Assembly: GCA_903813345.2 (NCBI GenBank)
Contig: CAIIXF020000003.1
Span: 2,260,109-2,324,108 of the forward strand
Direction: 5' to 3'
Source: Owenia fusiformis
Taxonomy: Eukaryota > Annelida > Polychaeta > Sabellida > Oweniidae
DNA: 64,000 nucleotides
The first letter of the stretch is position 1, and every line of letters begins with the position of its first letter. Made by a program: the position numbers and the translations under genes. Below the pieces are notes generated by a model. The model was not told the origin of the DNA, searched no databases, and saw nothing but the letters and a program-made list of their open reading frames with translations. This document shows, one piece after another, positions 24,735 to 37,400 of this stretch.

Positions 24735-25032
24735 GCCAAGGAGGATTGGCTCCCAGGGTTCCAACTCGATATTCTGCCATATATGGAGATGTCGTAATTA
24801 CAAAATCAAACAGTCGCCATTTTGTCCACTTCAGAAGTTGAATCGCGCATTTTGGTCTTATTTCCAATTAAAAAATTTAAAAACACTCAAGAAGTGATCG
24901 TGATATTGGTTCGAATCTTTTGAACTGTTGATTATGAATTTATTTTCAGTTATAGTTTCAGAAAACAACGACATTCTAACATTTTCATTGGTGGAAAATA
25001 TCGAGTTGTGTCCCTGGGAGCCAATCCTCCTT
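24735..25032. mobile_element. hAT-like MITE, copy 1
   Basis: Ends are inverted repeats of AAGGAGGATTGGCTCCCAGG followed by a shared ACTCGATATT block. ATCTTCTTT flanks both sides (24726-24734 and 25033-25041), consistent with an 8-bp target duplication. The interior has no transposase and matches the copy at 61783-62087 in inverse orientation. Eight-base duplications and C-A-rich TIR starts point to hAT, but without a transposase this is an inference. Confidence 0.75.
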
Positions 25033-25041
25033 ATCTTCTTT

Positions 25042-25927
25042 TCAATACTTAAGACCAATCGATGTGGCACTCTATCAGTTAAATTATCACTCTTTAGGCT
25101 ACTGGGGTCTCTGACCTTTCCGCATCAAATATTTCTTAAAACTGTATAAGATGTTCAAGAGTTTCGATATTTGTAAAATGATTTGTTTAAGTTCTACCCA
25201 ATTAGATATGTTTAAGAAAAAATTAAAATTTGTTACAACACTAATAAGATACACCTACGCTTAGCCACAGAGTCTAGATAACTCTACAGAAGAAGCATTT
25301 CTTGAAATCAAATTATCGATCAGGGCATGCGCAGAGAGAGGTTGTCTTCTTCACCCCCCCCCCATTCCAGCAACACACGTCATGTGAAGAATTATAAAAA
25401 GAGGCACAAATTGTTTCCACCCCTTCCACAAGGCACATAGCCATAGTTAAGTTATGACACTATATTTAAAGAAGGGACATTAAAGAATTAGAAGCGTTAC
25501 AATTTGTACTTAAAAATTGGATTCATTGATGAATGCTGACTGTGATTATTGATAGCATCAAAACAAAAACAATTCCTTTCTACTGTCTCTTCTCTGTAAC
25601 ATATCTAGAAATGTCGTTGTTCTTATAACAGGCACGTATTTTAGAATATGCCATTACGACCCCGTGCGGTAAATCAGAACAGATGTCAAAAGTCGTTATA
25701 ATCTCTAGTGATTATTACATTTCTCCGTAAAAACGTGAAAGTGGAAAATTGATGTCTCCACATATGTTCGTATTACCTCTTTACTACCTTCATTGAGAGT
25801 AACGAAGAGGTGTTAAGCCAGCTCAATTACAAAAGTTGTCATTTATTTTTCTTAAGACAAGCAATTACTGGGCCTACTAGCCTAGGTAAATTAATTAAGA
25901 ATCATATGTAAATCTATATCATCTATG
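25042..25927. other. No recognisable feature
   Basis: Includes a short C-run near 25360; no gene or repeat supported. Confidence 0.45.
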
Positions 25928-26154
25928 GATGTAGCCAGGTATAAGACGAGGTGGTTACTCGTCTTTGGTCTAGGGGTGTTTTACTTTCAGGCCCGTGGTC
26001 ATTAAGGGAGGGGAGGGGGTCATGGGGTGCGAACGAACCCTCCCCCTGGCCCAAAATTATTTCAAAATCATGCAGTTTTTTACCATTTTGAGGACTTTCA
26101 AGCTAGAGGTTTTGAGCAAAAGGGTCGAACGTGGCAAAAGCTGGCTACGTGCCT
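25928..26154. mobile_element. Short element with GTAGCCAG inverted ends
   Basis: Starts with GTAGCCAGG at 25931 and ends with GCTGGCTAC at 26150, and contains the G-rich block AAGGGAGGGGAGGGGG and CCCTCCCCCTGGCCC. Similar ends occur at 34989-35262 and a similar G-rich interior at 16206-16372. Probably a MITE-like family; no coding. Confidence 0.45.
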
Positions 26155-28180
26155 CGCTTCTGTTCAGTGAATTGAAAGAAGCATTTTGAGGCGGGACGGT
26201 TCGGCGATTTGTCTGTTTTGTTTCAGAAAACGAGAATGTTTGGCATTCATATTTGTATAATTAGTTACTTCATCAATTTCTAAAATTCACAGAAAGAAAA
26301 CCCTTCAATAAAATGTCAAATATATTTTTTCCATTTCTTGAAATCAATTTAGACTACGTGAACATGTTTATTTTATTATTGTGGGCAAAAATATTTCTTA
26401 TCGAGAGACAAGTAATAAAATGATAATTACTTGTCAATTAGAATCTCACTATTGTTATGGGAAATCTATCCATTCAAAAGATTAGACGAAAATGGTTCTT
26501 GAAGCGTTGAAGTTTTTCTTTAATGTTTTGTGTGAATCTGCTGTATCTGTGGCAACCTACCCGCATTTTGTCAACCCGCGTTTTATTTCATCTATGCCTT
26601 TGTAGTCAATTGCATATGATTAGTGCCGCAATTTGTTATGATTCAAAATATCTTCAAAATCGCCTCCACTTTAGAACAACTCCTCCTTAATCCCATTAAA
26701 TAGTATCATGCAGATTAAGTAATATCAAATATTAATCAAATTAATATTATTAATATCAGGTCAAGATAGATTCTTCATCCTCTTGGGGGATTCACAAAAT
26801 TGCACCCTGAAATAATATTACCTGCCCGTCATGTTGATTTCTCCGTTTTTCCGAGAAAATAAGAGAAAGGGCTTCACGTTTTTCATTTATACCTCATAAT
26901 CTAAATCACTGAAATGTATAACTATCAATTTTTGTTGTTGGTTTTTGCATTTTAAGCATTTAAAGTAAAATCGACTTGTAGTTTTACGCGCGGGTATTCT
27001 TTCCGTCGGAAATATTGTTAAGTTAATTATTAAATTCATATCACGTATGGTCCTCTGTTATTAAAGATGACACGAAATAATTTCATTGTTTTATTATTGT
27101 TCTATTCCAATAAAATTATCACAATTTGTGTCGAACATAAGAAAGTGTTTATGGAAAGTCTTTTAATTCTAGCAAATCTGTCCGTCTGTCCGAGAAATAA
27201 CTTAAATACTAGTGTGTCGATTTGTTTAGTATTTGGGGAAAACGTGAACAAAATACATCGTTATAAATCTATAAAATCCAAACTTATTTCTTGAATCTTA
27301 ATATTCATGAAATATCCAAAATGTACGAGAACACAGTTCATTTGTTGCTACTCAATCAGCTTGACCCAATACTCCGTTGAGTTTTCTAATGATGTTTTTA
27401 GATGTGAAACTCATGATTTGAAGTTTGACATTGATACCTTGGCAATTGCAACCTATGTTTGTGCGTTGGTGGTCAACGGCAAAGATATGCGTTGGTGGTA
27501 GCTGAATGGGTAAACTGTTCATCGGTGGATCTCGCTCACTGAGACTAAAAACAATCATCATGTCTGATATGTAAACCTTATTCTTTTTGACATGAGTCGA
27601 CACAAAATAGCTTCAGAAATGCAGTTATGAATATAATTTTCCACTCTTCGGCTACGCGGCTACTGATTGTCGCGATGGCAAAACGTCTGCTCTCCTAGAT
27701 TAGATAATGAAAATACGATAATTCTTCTTCGGCAAACAATAATTGTAAATACAAAAATATGGATCGTAGTCTCAAAAATGTAAAATTGAAGTAATGTACT
27801 TTCAGTATCTTATGCGAGGAACTTAATGATAACAACGGCATTAAATAGAAACAATGTCATGGGAGTTATCAACAGAAACTTTGTAAAGTGCTGAATTCCC
27901 AGATCAATTGCTGTAGCAACTCATGACATTGACACATGGACGGTTATGCTGCATAAGAAAAGGACAATAGACTTGGGAATACTTAACTTTCATCAAGTGT
28001 TTTTAATGACTCCAAAATTATTGTATTTATTCATGTAGGCTTCTATGGGATGCTTCACTCAACAGTTTGGCGAACGCAATAAACCCACATAATGTTACAA
28101 GATATTCCTAGAGTTTATAGTCCTATAAAGACTTAACCATTGTCCCGCTTGACTTATACCTCCAAAGGACCACGATTTCT
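26155..28180. other. No recognisable feature
   Basis: AT-rich. Short open frames such as 27067-27294 have no resemblance to known proteins. Confidence 0.5.
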
Positions 28181-30156
28181 GTTCAGCACAAATTTACAAC
28201 ACGCATATTTGGTATTCGAACATGACTATATTCACAAACTGTGAACAAAGTCAACATTTCACCCGGGGTATATTTGCGAACAATACCCCTGGTTATTCGA
28301 GTAATGTGTGACATCATAACGGCGGGTCGTAGTAATGGCGGACCATTCATGAATGTTCGAAACATTTTGGTGAGTTTTCATGTTCGAATCGCGGGGTGTA
28401 TTCTACGATATTACCCCTGCTCTTCAGTCTATATTCCTTAAGTAACCCTATACAAGCGTATTAAACCCAGTCGCTCTGTTTAGTGTAATACCAGTGTTTA
28501 TAGTCCAATCACTCTCAAGTAGAGATTGTCCCGCTGGTCCCTGGTGGACAAAATTACAGCTGGGCACGGTTGTACATAGAATCAACATGCAGGAGTTGCT
28601 CATTAATCTCACAAAGTAGCTCCTGTAAAACTGTGCTGTAAAAGGAAACAATATCAAACGTGTGTTTCCTTAGGTATATTACTGTGTTTACACAGGCTCA
28701 ACACAATTTATTCAGCTCGCGTATTGTAAATACATGGCTTAATATAGTGGAGGGATTTCCCGGAACTATACTCTTTAGCTTTGCTTTTTACAAGTTAAGC
28801 CAAATATACGCATGCATGCGTAAATCAATTAGAATATTTTTGATGTGTCATTCAGCATATTTACGTCGATACTGAATCACGTATAGGGTTTTCCACAAGC
28901 TAGAGATTGGGAGAGAGTTCGCCCCATTTTAGCATACAGTATCGTTCTATATGCATTACCCTAAAAAATATAATCGAAATATTCTTTATGACAAAGCCTG
29001 CGTTAGTTTGTTGAAAAATACCATCATTTTGATCATAAATCCGACCTATTGAATGACAAAATATCATATTTAAGCATGAACAGGATCCGGATTTAAAACA
29101 CTAGCAATATCGAATTGGACGCCGTTGTTGCCAAACTTTTGAAGGGGGTGTATAGTTATGTTTACACAGTATTAACATGGCTGTTGAAACCTATCAGGAG
29201 GAGAAATCTTTGATTAACTTACAGCACAGTGCAAATTACTGTTCAATGACATTACGAATTATGATCAATGGCTTCAAATGATTCGACAAGAAAATGTAAC
29301 ACCGGCTCTTGAATCAGAGGTATGGATATACCATTGTGGAAGTTCTTCTACACTGATCATTAATTTTTTAGACACCGTTTAGACTTCTGCCCACCCTTCA
29401 TCCGCGTTCGCTATCTTTTATCTAAAATATATATTTTATTTATTTATTTATTACAGTGTCACCCGTTATTATACGGCCAGCCTCCAAAGGCTTATGAGAC
29501 ACAATTACAATCATATTATAAGCAGATAAGTCAGAACACTTACTTTAATCTATATATACTTCATCTCAATACGATGTTTTAATCGACATAATAAGTCAGT
29601 TTTTGTTTGTTTTAATTAGATATAAAAACCCGTTTATTTTCTTTATCTTTATGTAAAATAACAATTTATATTTTTGTTTAAAATCGCCAGAAATTAACAT
29701 TTGTCGTTGAAGTGTTTACAAAATTCTGAATCGCTATTTTGTTTCTCATGTCAATAAACGTTTTCTGACCAATTAGCGATGACGTACCAACGTGACTGAC
29801 CTTAGCCATTGACCAATCAAAAAGAGGTTTGTACATTTATATGGAGAAAGAACAATTTCCTTTGCTGCTTCTTTCCAAGAGTCGCTTTAGCTAGCGATAT
29901 ATATTTGAAGAGTTTCGATAAAAAAGTCACAAAATTAAGCCGTGTTCTCAAATACTTAGCCTACTCTTTTCGAGTTTATCCCATTGTAATGTCACACTTA
30001 ATGAGTTACAGTGTCGAGATGTCTTTAACCGTTTATGTCGTTTTTATTTGTCATACAGTCGTTGTCATGCTATATACGAGTACAAATGCGTGTTAATAAT
30101 GTAGAAATTCCGCAAAATAGTTCCTATGATTATTTTTGAAAATCACAAAAACTAAA
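28181..30156. other. No gene; small inverted repeat and a single MITE end
   Basis: ATTCGAACATG near 28215 has its complement near 28378, with several further TTCGAA sites between. At about 29130-29152 the sequence GCCAAACTTTTGAAGGGGGTGTA matches the right end of the CACTCCCC MITE family; no left partner was found. Nothing else supported. Confidence 0.45.
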
Positions 30157-30869
30157 TACTGGATGAGCGTGGTGTAAAAGTGGTTTTGAAAAGTAGCAAA
30201 TTTCTCTTCATATAGGTTATTTGACGTGGTTTATTATTATACATTGATACTGAAATCATTGGTGTCTAGTTTTTCAGCGTTTTGGAAATATTCAGATTTA
30301 TACCCCCCTGGTGTAATTTTAAGGGGGGTACTTGGAAAGCCATATATCATTCCTAGAATATAGAGCCAATCATCTTGATTTTTCCAGGTAATCATGTACT
30401 TAACATGTCCTACCATTATGACAAGTTTCAATAATTTGATCAACTGGTTGCTATGGAAATGGAGATCATATGTTAAAAAGTACACATTTTCGTCAAAATG
30501 TAAGATACCCCATGAGACAAAACACATATTATTTTCATGAAATTGGAAGGAATCACCATGAAACCATTTTAGAAAACTTATTCAAAGTATATTTGATAAT
30601 ATTAAATCAACTGCTGTTTTATCTTATCCACACAGTGGAATCTATTGCTGATGATTATATGGCAATGCAAGTAAATTTAGAAAGGGGATGTGGCACTTTT
30701 CCAAAGAATTCTTTATTTGTGTTCAACTTTTTGAAGAAAATAAGGAACCATTGTCCTGAAATTAACAGATATTATTCACATCATTATGTTTGACTATCAT
30801 GGAAAATTTCATCAGTGTTGGATAACTGGTTACTATGGTAAACAGATTTATACCCCATTGGTATGATTT

Positions 30870-31540
30870 CAAGGGGGGTACAATGAAAGCCATCTATAAT
30901 TCCTAGAATATACAGCCATTCATCTTGATATTTACAGGTAATCATCTACTTATAATGCACTACCACTATGACAAGTTTAATTAATGTTTAACACTTGGTA
31001 GCTATGGTAACAGAAATAATTTATTAAAAAATACACATAAGGAGATACTATGTATAATTCCTGGAATATTCAATTAATCATCTTTATATTTATGGGTAAT
31101 CATCTGCTTATCATGTCTTACCAGTATGACAAGTGCCATCAATGTTGGTCAATTGGTTGCTATGGTAACAGAAATCATTTCTTAAAAATTGCACATCAAG
31201 AGGGTACTATGTATAATTCCCAGAATATTTAATCAATCATCTTGATATTTACAAGTAATCATCTGCTTATCATGTCCTACCAGTATGACAAGTGCCATCA
31301 ATGTTGGTCAATTGGTTGCTCTGGTAACAGAAATAATTTGTTAAAAAGTGCACATTGAGGGGGTACTATGAAAGCCATGTATAATTCCTAGAATATTCAA
31401 TCAATCACCTTGATATTTACGGGTTATCATCCGTTTACATGTCCTACCAGTATAACAAGTGCCTCAATGTTGGTAATTTGGTTGCTATGGTAACAGAAAT
31501 CATTTGTTAAAAGAGTACATATTTTCGTAAAAATCTAAGA
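30870..31540 (+). repeat. Tandem units in left arm of foldback element 2
   Basis: Four units of about 155-170 bp, each with TATAATTCCTAGAATAT (near 30895, 31049, 31208, 31379), then a CATCTTGATATTTAC block, then TTGGTTGCTATGGTAACAGA. The complementary arm at 32870-33400 has about three units. Confidence 0.75.
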
Positions 31541-31669
31541 CTCATGTAACCTTTGACATTAACCACATAATATGTTCATCATTTTGGGAGAAATAAGCAT
31601 GGAAACATTTCATAAAACTTATCACATCTCAGCAATCACAACAGTGGACGCTTTATTGCCATCACTGGT

Positions 31670-32285
31670 CATCAACGTGTTACGCGTTAAACACGATACA
31701 AAAATATGTCATATTCCGCAACGAATATGGCATATTCACTTGCGGTGTATGACAGATTCACCTGCAGTATATGGCATACACACTAACCAATGAGAACGTG
31801 ATACGGAAGTGCGCAATTGTCAATTGCATCGATTGAACGAACAAGTAAAACGTTATAAATTATTATAGTGATTACTGAATCAACAGTACTGTGTATCGAA
31901 TATATTAACTTAGCAGAAGTATCAGTCACCAATCTCGCGTAATAAACTTACTCAATCAATCCAGGATTCATATATTATTACTCGACGCACTAACTATATT
32001 GGTAATCCAGCATAGTTTTACATTTTGAGTCGATTCTCGCAACCAATCAAATCAAGGCTTTCTGTATCACATTTTCACCTGCAGTATATGACATATTCAC
32101 CTGTGGTGTATGTCATATTCCGCAAGTGAGTATGACATATTCCGCAAGTGAGTATCGGGTATTCACTGAAATCAATGTATCGCATATTCACTGCGGAATA
32201 TCGCATACTCACCTGCGGAATATGCCATATACCGCAGGTGAGTATGGCATATTCACCTGTATCACAAATACCGCGCAACCATGAA
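31670..32285 (+). repeat. Interspersed repeat R1, copy 2, with palindromic core
   Basis: Same family and orientation as 1010-1480, but with palindromic CATATTCACCTGCGG-type units on both sides of the unique segment. It occupies the unpaired centre of foldback element 2, so it was either inserted there or is part of that element. Confidence 0.65.
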
Positions 32286-32764
32286 TGTATGCCATATACT
32301 GCGTAACACAACGGACATGTTTTACACTCAGAGAAATACATGCTGTTGTTCTCAACTTTTTTTTTATGTCTGATGGTTTTTTTCAACTGTTCATTGTTTT
32401 TAGAATTCATTAAGAAGCATTTCCAGTATTTTTAATTGGGTGTAATAGTTGTATATATCTCTTAGTTTGTTTATTACAAGTGACGTGGTAACTTGTTGAT
32501 GGCAAAATAGAGCCAAATTGGCCAGACCAACCCATTCCACCTGATGATCTCATAGACATATAGTCACATAAAGATTGCAACGGATGCTTTGACAGAAGTA
32601 GACGTTGAAAGATCTATGAATGAGGATTTTGATGCAAATGATATAAAAGATGACTAAGTGAGATCAGCTCATAATTTACTATGTCCCTACGCATAATGTG
32701 ACAGCCGCATTCTGCATAGTTTTATTATCATAAGCAAATACAATATATCAAATGGCCCAGATGA
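32286..32764. other. Unpaired centre of foldback element 2
   Basis: No complete gene. A short plus-strand frame at about 32568-32658 ends in DALTEVDVERSMNEDFDAN and a stop, an acidic tail that looks more protein-like than its surroundings, but it is too short to identify. Confidence 0.3.
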
Positions 32765-34684
32765 AATATCCATTGATTAAATATTATCAGACATACTCAA
32801 AATAGGTTTTTAAAAATGTTTTCATGCTAATTCCTCCCTTTTTGATGAAGATTTTCAATGTCTTAGGGTGTGTCTTAAAATTTTACGAAATGTGTACTTT
32901 TTTAACAAATTGATTTCTACCCACATTTGACCCACATTGATGAAACATGATAAGTAGTAGATTGTCTGTAAATATCATAATGATTGTTTTGATATTTAAG
33001 GAATTATAAATGGCTTTCATAGTACGCCCTAATGTGTACTTTTTAACAAATGATTTCTGTTACCATAGCAACCATTTGCCCCGCATTTATGAACTTTGTC
33101 ATAGTGGAAGAACATGGTGAGTAGATAACTACCTGCCAATAACAAGATGATTGGTTAGATATTCTAAGAATTATATATGGCTTTCATAGTACCTCCCTTA
33201 ATGTGTACTTTTGAAAAAATGATTTATGTTTCCATAGCAACCAATTGATACACATTGATGAAAATTGTCATGGTTGTAAGACATGATATGTAGACGATTA
33301 CCTGTAAATATCAAGATGATTGGCTGTATATTCTAGGAATTATAGATGGCTTTCATTGTACCCCCATTAAAAATCATACCAAGGGGTATAAATCTGCATA
33401 GTATAGTAACCAGTAAACCAACACTGATGAAACTTTCCATGATAGTCAAACATAATGATGTGAATAATATCTGTACATAACAGGACAATTGGTTATTTAT
33501 TTTCTTCAACAATTTGGACACAAGTTAAGAATTCTTTGGAAAAGTGCCACGTCCCCTTTCTAAATTAATTTGCATTGCCATATAATCATGAGCAATAGAT
33601 TTCACTGTGCACTGGGCGAAGTGACCAAATATAAACAATTTTAATCACAAATAATCAGTGAATAAATGATTATTATCTGGTTAAAACCTATTATCGAGAC
33701 TATTATTGCTGGTTATCGCTGATTATCGAGACTTATTAATCAAAAATAACCAGTGTTTTCACTGGTTATTACGATAATCAATTCTTATTAATGTGTAGCC
33801 AATGGCAAAAATTCCAACTGATTATTATGTCAAGTGATTATTCCCCCAACTGATTATCGCTTTGTTTTCATTAGCAATTAAGAACCGTCTGCATTTATGC
33901 GTCTAGCGCTTCCAATTATTATCCGTTGAATAAACAAACTATAGATTTTGTCCAGCTAAAGAATATGAGTTTTTGCGAAATTGAATTTTTCATTCAAATA
34001 TCTTTTTTTTAATTCATTATCAACCAAACAAAAAATAAAAGAAACACATTTTTAGAATTTAATGTTAGATTTTATTCAGCTGTCCAACTTCAATTACCAG
34101 GATTCGAGATTTTTCATTAGCAATTATAATGCAGCAGATTTCTGCAATTCAATCAATAGTTTATACTAATTAGTAGTAATTAAAGAATATCACCAAGAAA
34201 ATATTTTATCATCGTGTAGAAAGTCCAATCCAAAATCTGGTAAATGTGTTGCATTTATAGAAGCAATAACGTTGTGATACCACTGTAAAACTATAATAAT
34301 TAAAATGTTTGATAATATGAAATTCGATTGTCGGGAATAAGAAATACACATCAATACTTTTACATAATATCCAGTGTATTGAAATAAGATGTTATAACAA
34401 AGACAATTGAAAAACTTCAATCTCAGTGAAACTCCCTAAATCTGTTAAAGGGAAGCCTTCATTCAAGCACTGAAAATTAAGTTTAAGAGGAAGAATTCAG
34501 TATCCCGTGTGTTCACTACCCCCTCCCATCCCCAATCATTTAACTACATGTATGCTCCAATGTGTTTCATTTCTGTGTTTAATAAATGCAATCAATATGA
34601 TAGTTCTATATTACTCATTATTACCGTAGAGCAAATGTGCGCAAGGTTAAATTTTAATCTTATTGAATTATGTTAATTAGTTGC

Positions 34685-34960
34685 TTGGGTGGTAGATTGT
34701 TTGTTTGCTTGTTTATTAGCACGATTGATTGCTTGATTGGCCGTTTACTTGCTAACATTCTTTCTTTGTTGCTTTGCTGCTTCCTTGGTTTCTTGCATTA
34801 GAGTTTAATTAGCTACTTGCTTGGTTCGTTTGTCTGTTGTTTGCTTGCTTTATTTGTAAGTTGCATGGTTTGCTTTTTTACTTGCTTAGTTTCCTGCTTT
34901 CTTGGATGGTCGTTTGCTTGGTTGCTTGGTTGGTTACTTGCGTGGTTGGTTGCCGAGTTA
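34685..34960 (+). repeat. TTGCTTGGT-rich low-complexity tract
   Basis: Irregular repetition of TTGCTTGGTT-like words inside the CACTA-like element. Confidence 0.7.
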
Positions 34961-34986
34961 TTGATTTGAAACTTTCTAAATATCCA

Positions 34987-35264
34987 TAGGCGTAGCCAAG
35001 GAGGAGGGGGGGGGGGTTGCGAAAACCAATAAAGATTAAAAACCCTGAGAAAGAGGACTCAAAGAGCTTTTAAATGCTTTTTATTTGAAGCTTCTAGCTC
35101 ACTTTGGAAGGAACTTGGATCCAGTTTTTGTAAAATTCAATATAAAAATCATTTTTGGCTTGTTTATGTCATAATCGCACCCCCTTGTTTATGTCACAAT
35201 CACCCCCCCTGACTGAAAACCGAAATATTTTTGGCAATCACACTCCCCCCTGACTACGCCCCTG
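34987..35264. mobile_element. Short CGTAGCC-ended element inside the CACTA-like element
   Basis: Starts GGCGTAGCCAAGGAGG followed by a G-run, and ends with CCCCCCTGACTACGCC, its near complement. The interior has repeated C-rich blocks (CGCACCCCCTTG, TCACCCCCCCTG). No coding. Likely a small MITE-like insertion. Confidence 0.5.
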
Positions 35265-37097
35265 ATATATGTTATTGTGTTATAACAATAAACTATATTT
35301 ATATTGTGAGCATTTATGGGTTTTGATAACACTAGGCTTTATACGTGTATAATTAATCAAATTTAATATTGTATCATGTTGGCTAAATCGTTTCAAGTGA
35401 AGAATTAAGAACTGTAATCGGGGTTTGCTTAGTTTGAGCCAGGGAACAAAATGTAATCAGACGGACGGATTAATTAATATTTGTTTTGATAAATGAGTAT
35501 TATAGCTTATAGGCAGTATCATGGGAACCAAGTAATCGTGTATAGGATTATTTTTTGTTTACTTCAGAATTGAGTGAACCATCTGTAGTTTTAAAAACAA
35601 GGATCAATAAATACATCTGATCAAGATCAAATATTAGAAATCTATTTTTGACTGGACAAATTCTTGTTCTCGAATGTCAAACAGAACCTTTATTACATTA
35701 CTTTTGTACATTATTACATACACAGTAAACGCGACCCGATCGGGGAGGGGATTCGGGTTGTGCACAGTGCACAATTTGTTATCTCTTTATGCATGTTTTA
35801 TTGCCAAATTAATATAAAAACAAGCTGGAGAAACATAAGTATTTATTTTGTATTTTGTTACCACACGTCAAAAGGTGCATTTGAAGTTCAGAAAATGTAA
35901 GAAGACTTGGCTAGACATTATGTACTTATATATTTATATGTTACGTATTTATTTTGTATTCAATTCGAATTCTGTTCACTCGCACTCCTTGAACCACCCC
36001 CACCCCTTGGCTACGGGTATAAGTACTTTCGGCACACGGAGAGAATAACATTAGACTTCTGCAATGCAACTACATGTAATAAGAGAGACCTAAAATGAAA
36101 ATAATGTAATGTAAGAATATACAATTGTAGCCCATCACAAAGTTCATTTATTTCATAAAAGCGTCAAGGGACAATGCCTCTAAACACTAAGATAAACAAA
36201 TTAACTTCTGTAGAAACATCCTGTTGTGGAAAAGACAAATGGCTTTTCATAACGGATTAAAATAGCCAGTCTGTCTAATTGTATAATATATTAGATACAT
36301 TTTAAATTCCTTTATACTTCTTATCACAGACAGGTTGATCATTTTATTTAGACAAGAGATTGTATTCCAGCAGTGTCATTTGTAATTAGCCCTTTGAAGT
36401 TTAATCAATCACGATAATCAGTTGGTCGGTTATTCAGTAAAGAAAAAAGTGATTATCGCCAGGACATGCCTGTTGCCATTGTATCTAGCCTTTAAAAGTT
36501 ATAATTAGGTCAGGATCAGACTGTGTCTGGTTATTAATGATTATTCCAAAAAATTAATCGCTGATTATTATGTGTTAATTCCAACCTCTTTGTCTAGTGG
36601 TGTGGATAGGATAAAACAGCACTTGATTTAATATTATCAAACATACTCTGAATAAGTTTTCTAAAATGTTTTTGTGGTGTTTCTTTCCAATTTCATTAAA
36701 ATAATATGTGTTTTGTCTCATGGGGTGTCTTACATTTTGACGAAATTGTGTACTTTTTGACATATGATCTCCGTTTCCATAGCAACCAGTTGACTAACTT
36801 TGATGAAACTTATTACTTTTGTAGGACATGATAAGTACATGATTACCTGTAAATATCAAAATGATTGGTTGTAAATTCTAGGAATTTTACATGGCCTTCC
36901 TAGTACCCCCCTCAAAATCAAACAAGGGGGGTATAAATCTGAATATTTCCAAAACGCTGAAAAACTAGACACCAGTATTTTCAGAATCAATGTAGAATCA
37001 TAAACCACAAATTACCTACATAAAGAGAAATTTGCTATTTTTCAAAACCACTTTTACACCACGCTCATCCAGTAAAAAGAAACCTTTTTACACTTCG

Positions 37098-37400
37098 GCA
37101 AACCGCTCTTCGAATTTTCTCCAAATTCGCACATTTGACAGAGGATATCAAGTTCTAGAAATGATATTTGGGCGGCCATCTTGTTTTCTGGTGGCCATTT
37201 TGAAGTTTTTTCTTGTGATCGCCAAATCAGGAAAACCGTTCTTCAAATTTTCTCCAAATTCGCACATATGATAGAGGATATCAAGTTCTAGAACCGATTA
37301 CCTTTTGGGCGGCCATCTTGTTTTCTGGTGGCCATTTTGAAGGTTTTTCGAAAAAAATTGTCATCGCCATTTCAGAAAACTGCTCATCGGGCTTTCTCCA
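37098..37400 (+). repeat. Two and a half tandem units of about 132-144 bp
   Basis: The blocks TTTTCTCCAAATTCGCACAT, GAGGATATCAAGTTCTAGAA and GGGCGGCCATCTTGTTTTCT each occur twice, about 132-140 bp apart; a third partial copy starts near 37375. No coding. Confidence 0.8.

Larger units (their letters stand above)
33610..36600. mobile_element. CACTA-like non-autonomous DNA transposon
   Basis: Begins CACTGGGCGAAG and ends CTTTGTCTAGTG, whose complement is CACTAGACAAAG. GTG flanks both sides (33607-33609 and 36601-36603), a 3-bp duplication; the opposite arm of foldback element 2 shows the empty site (complement of about 30628-30640). Both ends hold many subterminal copies of short motifs such as CTGATTATCG and AATAACCAG in both orientations (33650-33860 and 36410-36570). 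CACT starts, 3-bp duplications and subterminal repeats are the hallmarks of the CACTA/EnSpm (CMC) superfamily. No transposase frame was seen, so it is likely a deletion derivative. Confidence 0.75.
30159..37072. mobile_element. Foldback-like element 2, interrupted by a CACTA-like element
   Basis: Ends are inverted copies starting CTGGATGAGCGTGGTGTAAA, each flanked by TA (30157-30158 and 37073-37074). The left arm runs to about 31640 and pairs with 36601-37072 (outer part, about 90% agreement by eye) and 32765-33606 (inner part). The two right-hand parts are contiguous once the 2991-bp CACTA-like insertion is set aside, giving an original length near 3.9 kb. The inner arms hold tandem units of about 155-170 bp. 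The unpaired centre (about 31640-32765) carries repeat R1. No transposase was found. The layout is like foldback element 1, though the sequences differ. Confidence 0.75.

Noticed and set aside
28181-28440. tRNA-derived SINE, because of TTCGAATC words
   Set aside because: No A-box/B-box pair with correct spacing and no cloverleaf could be drawn.
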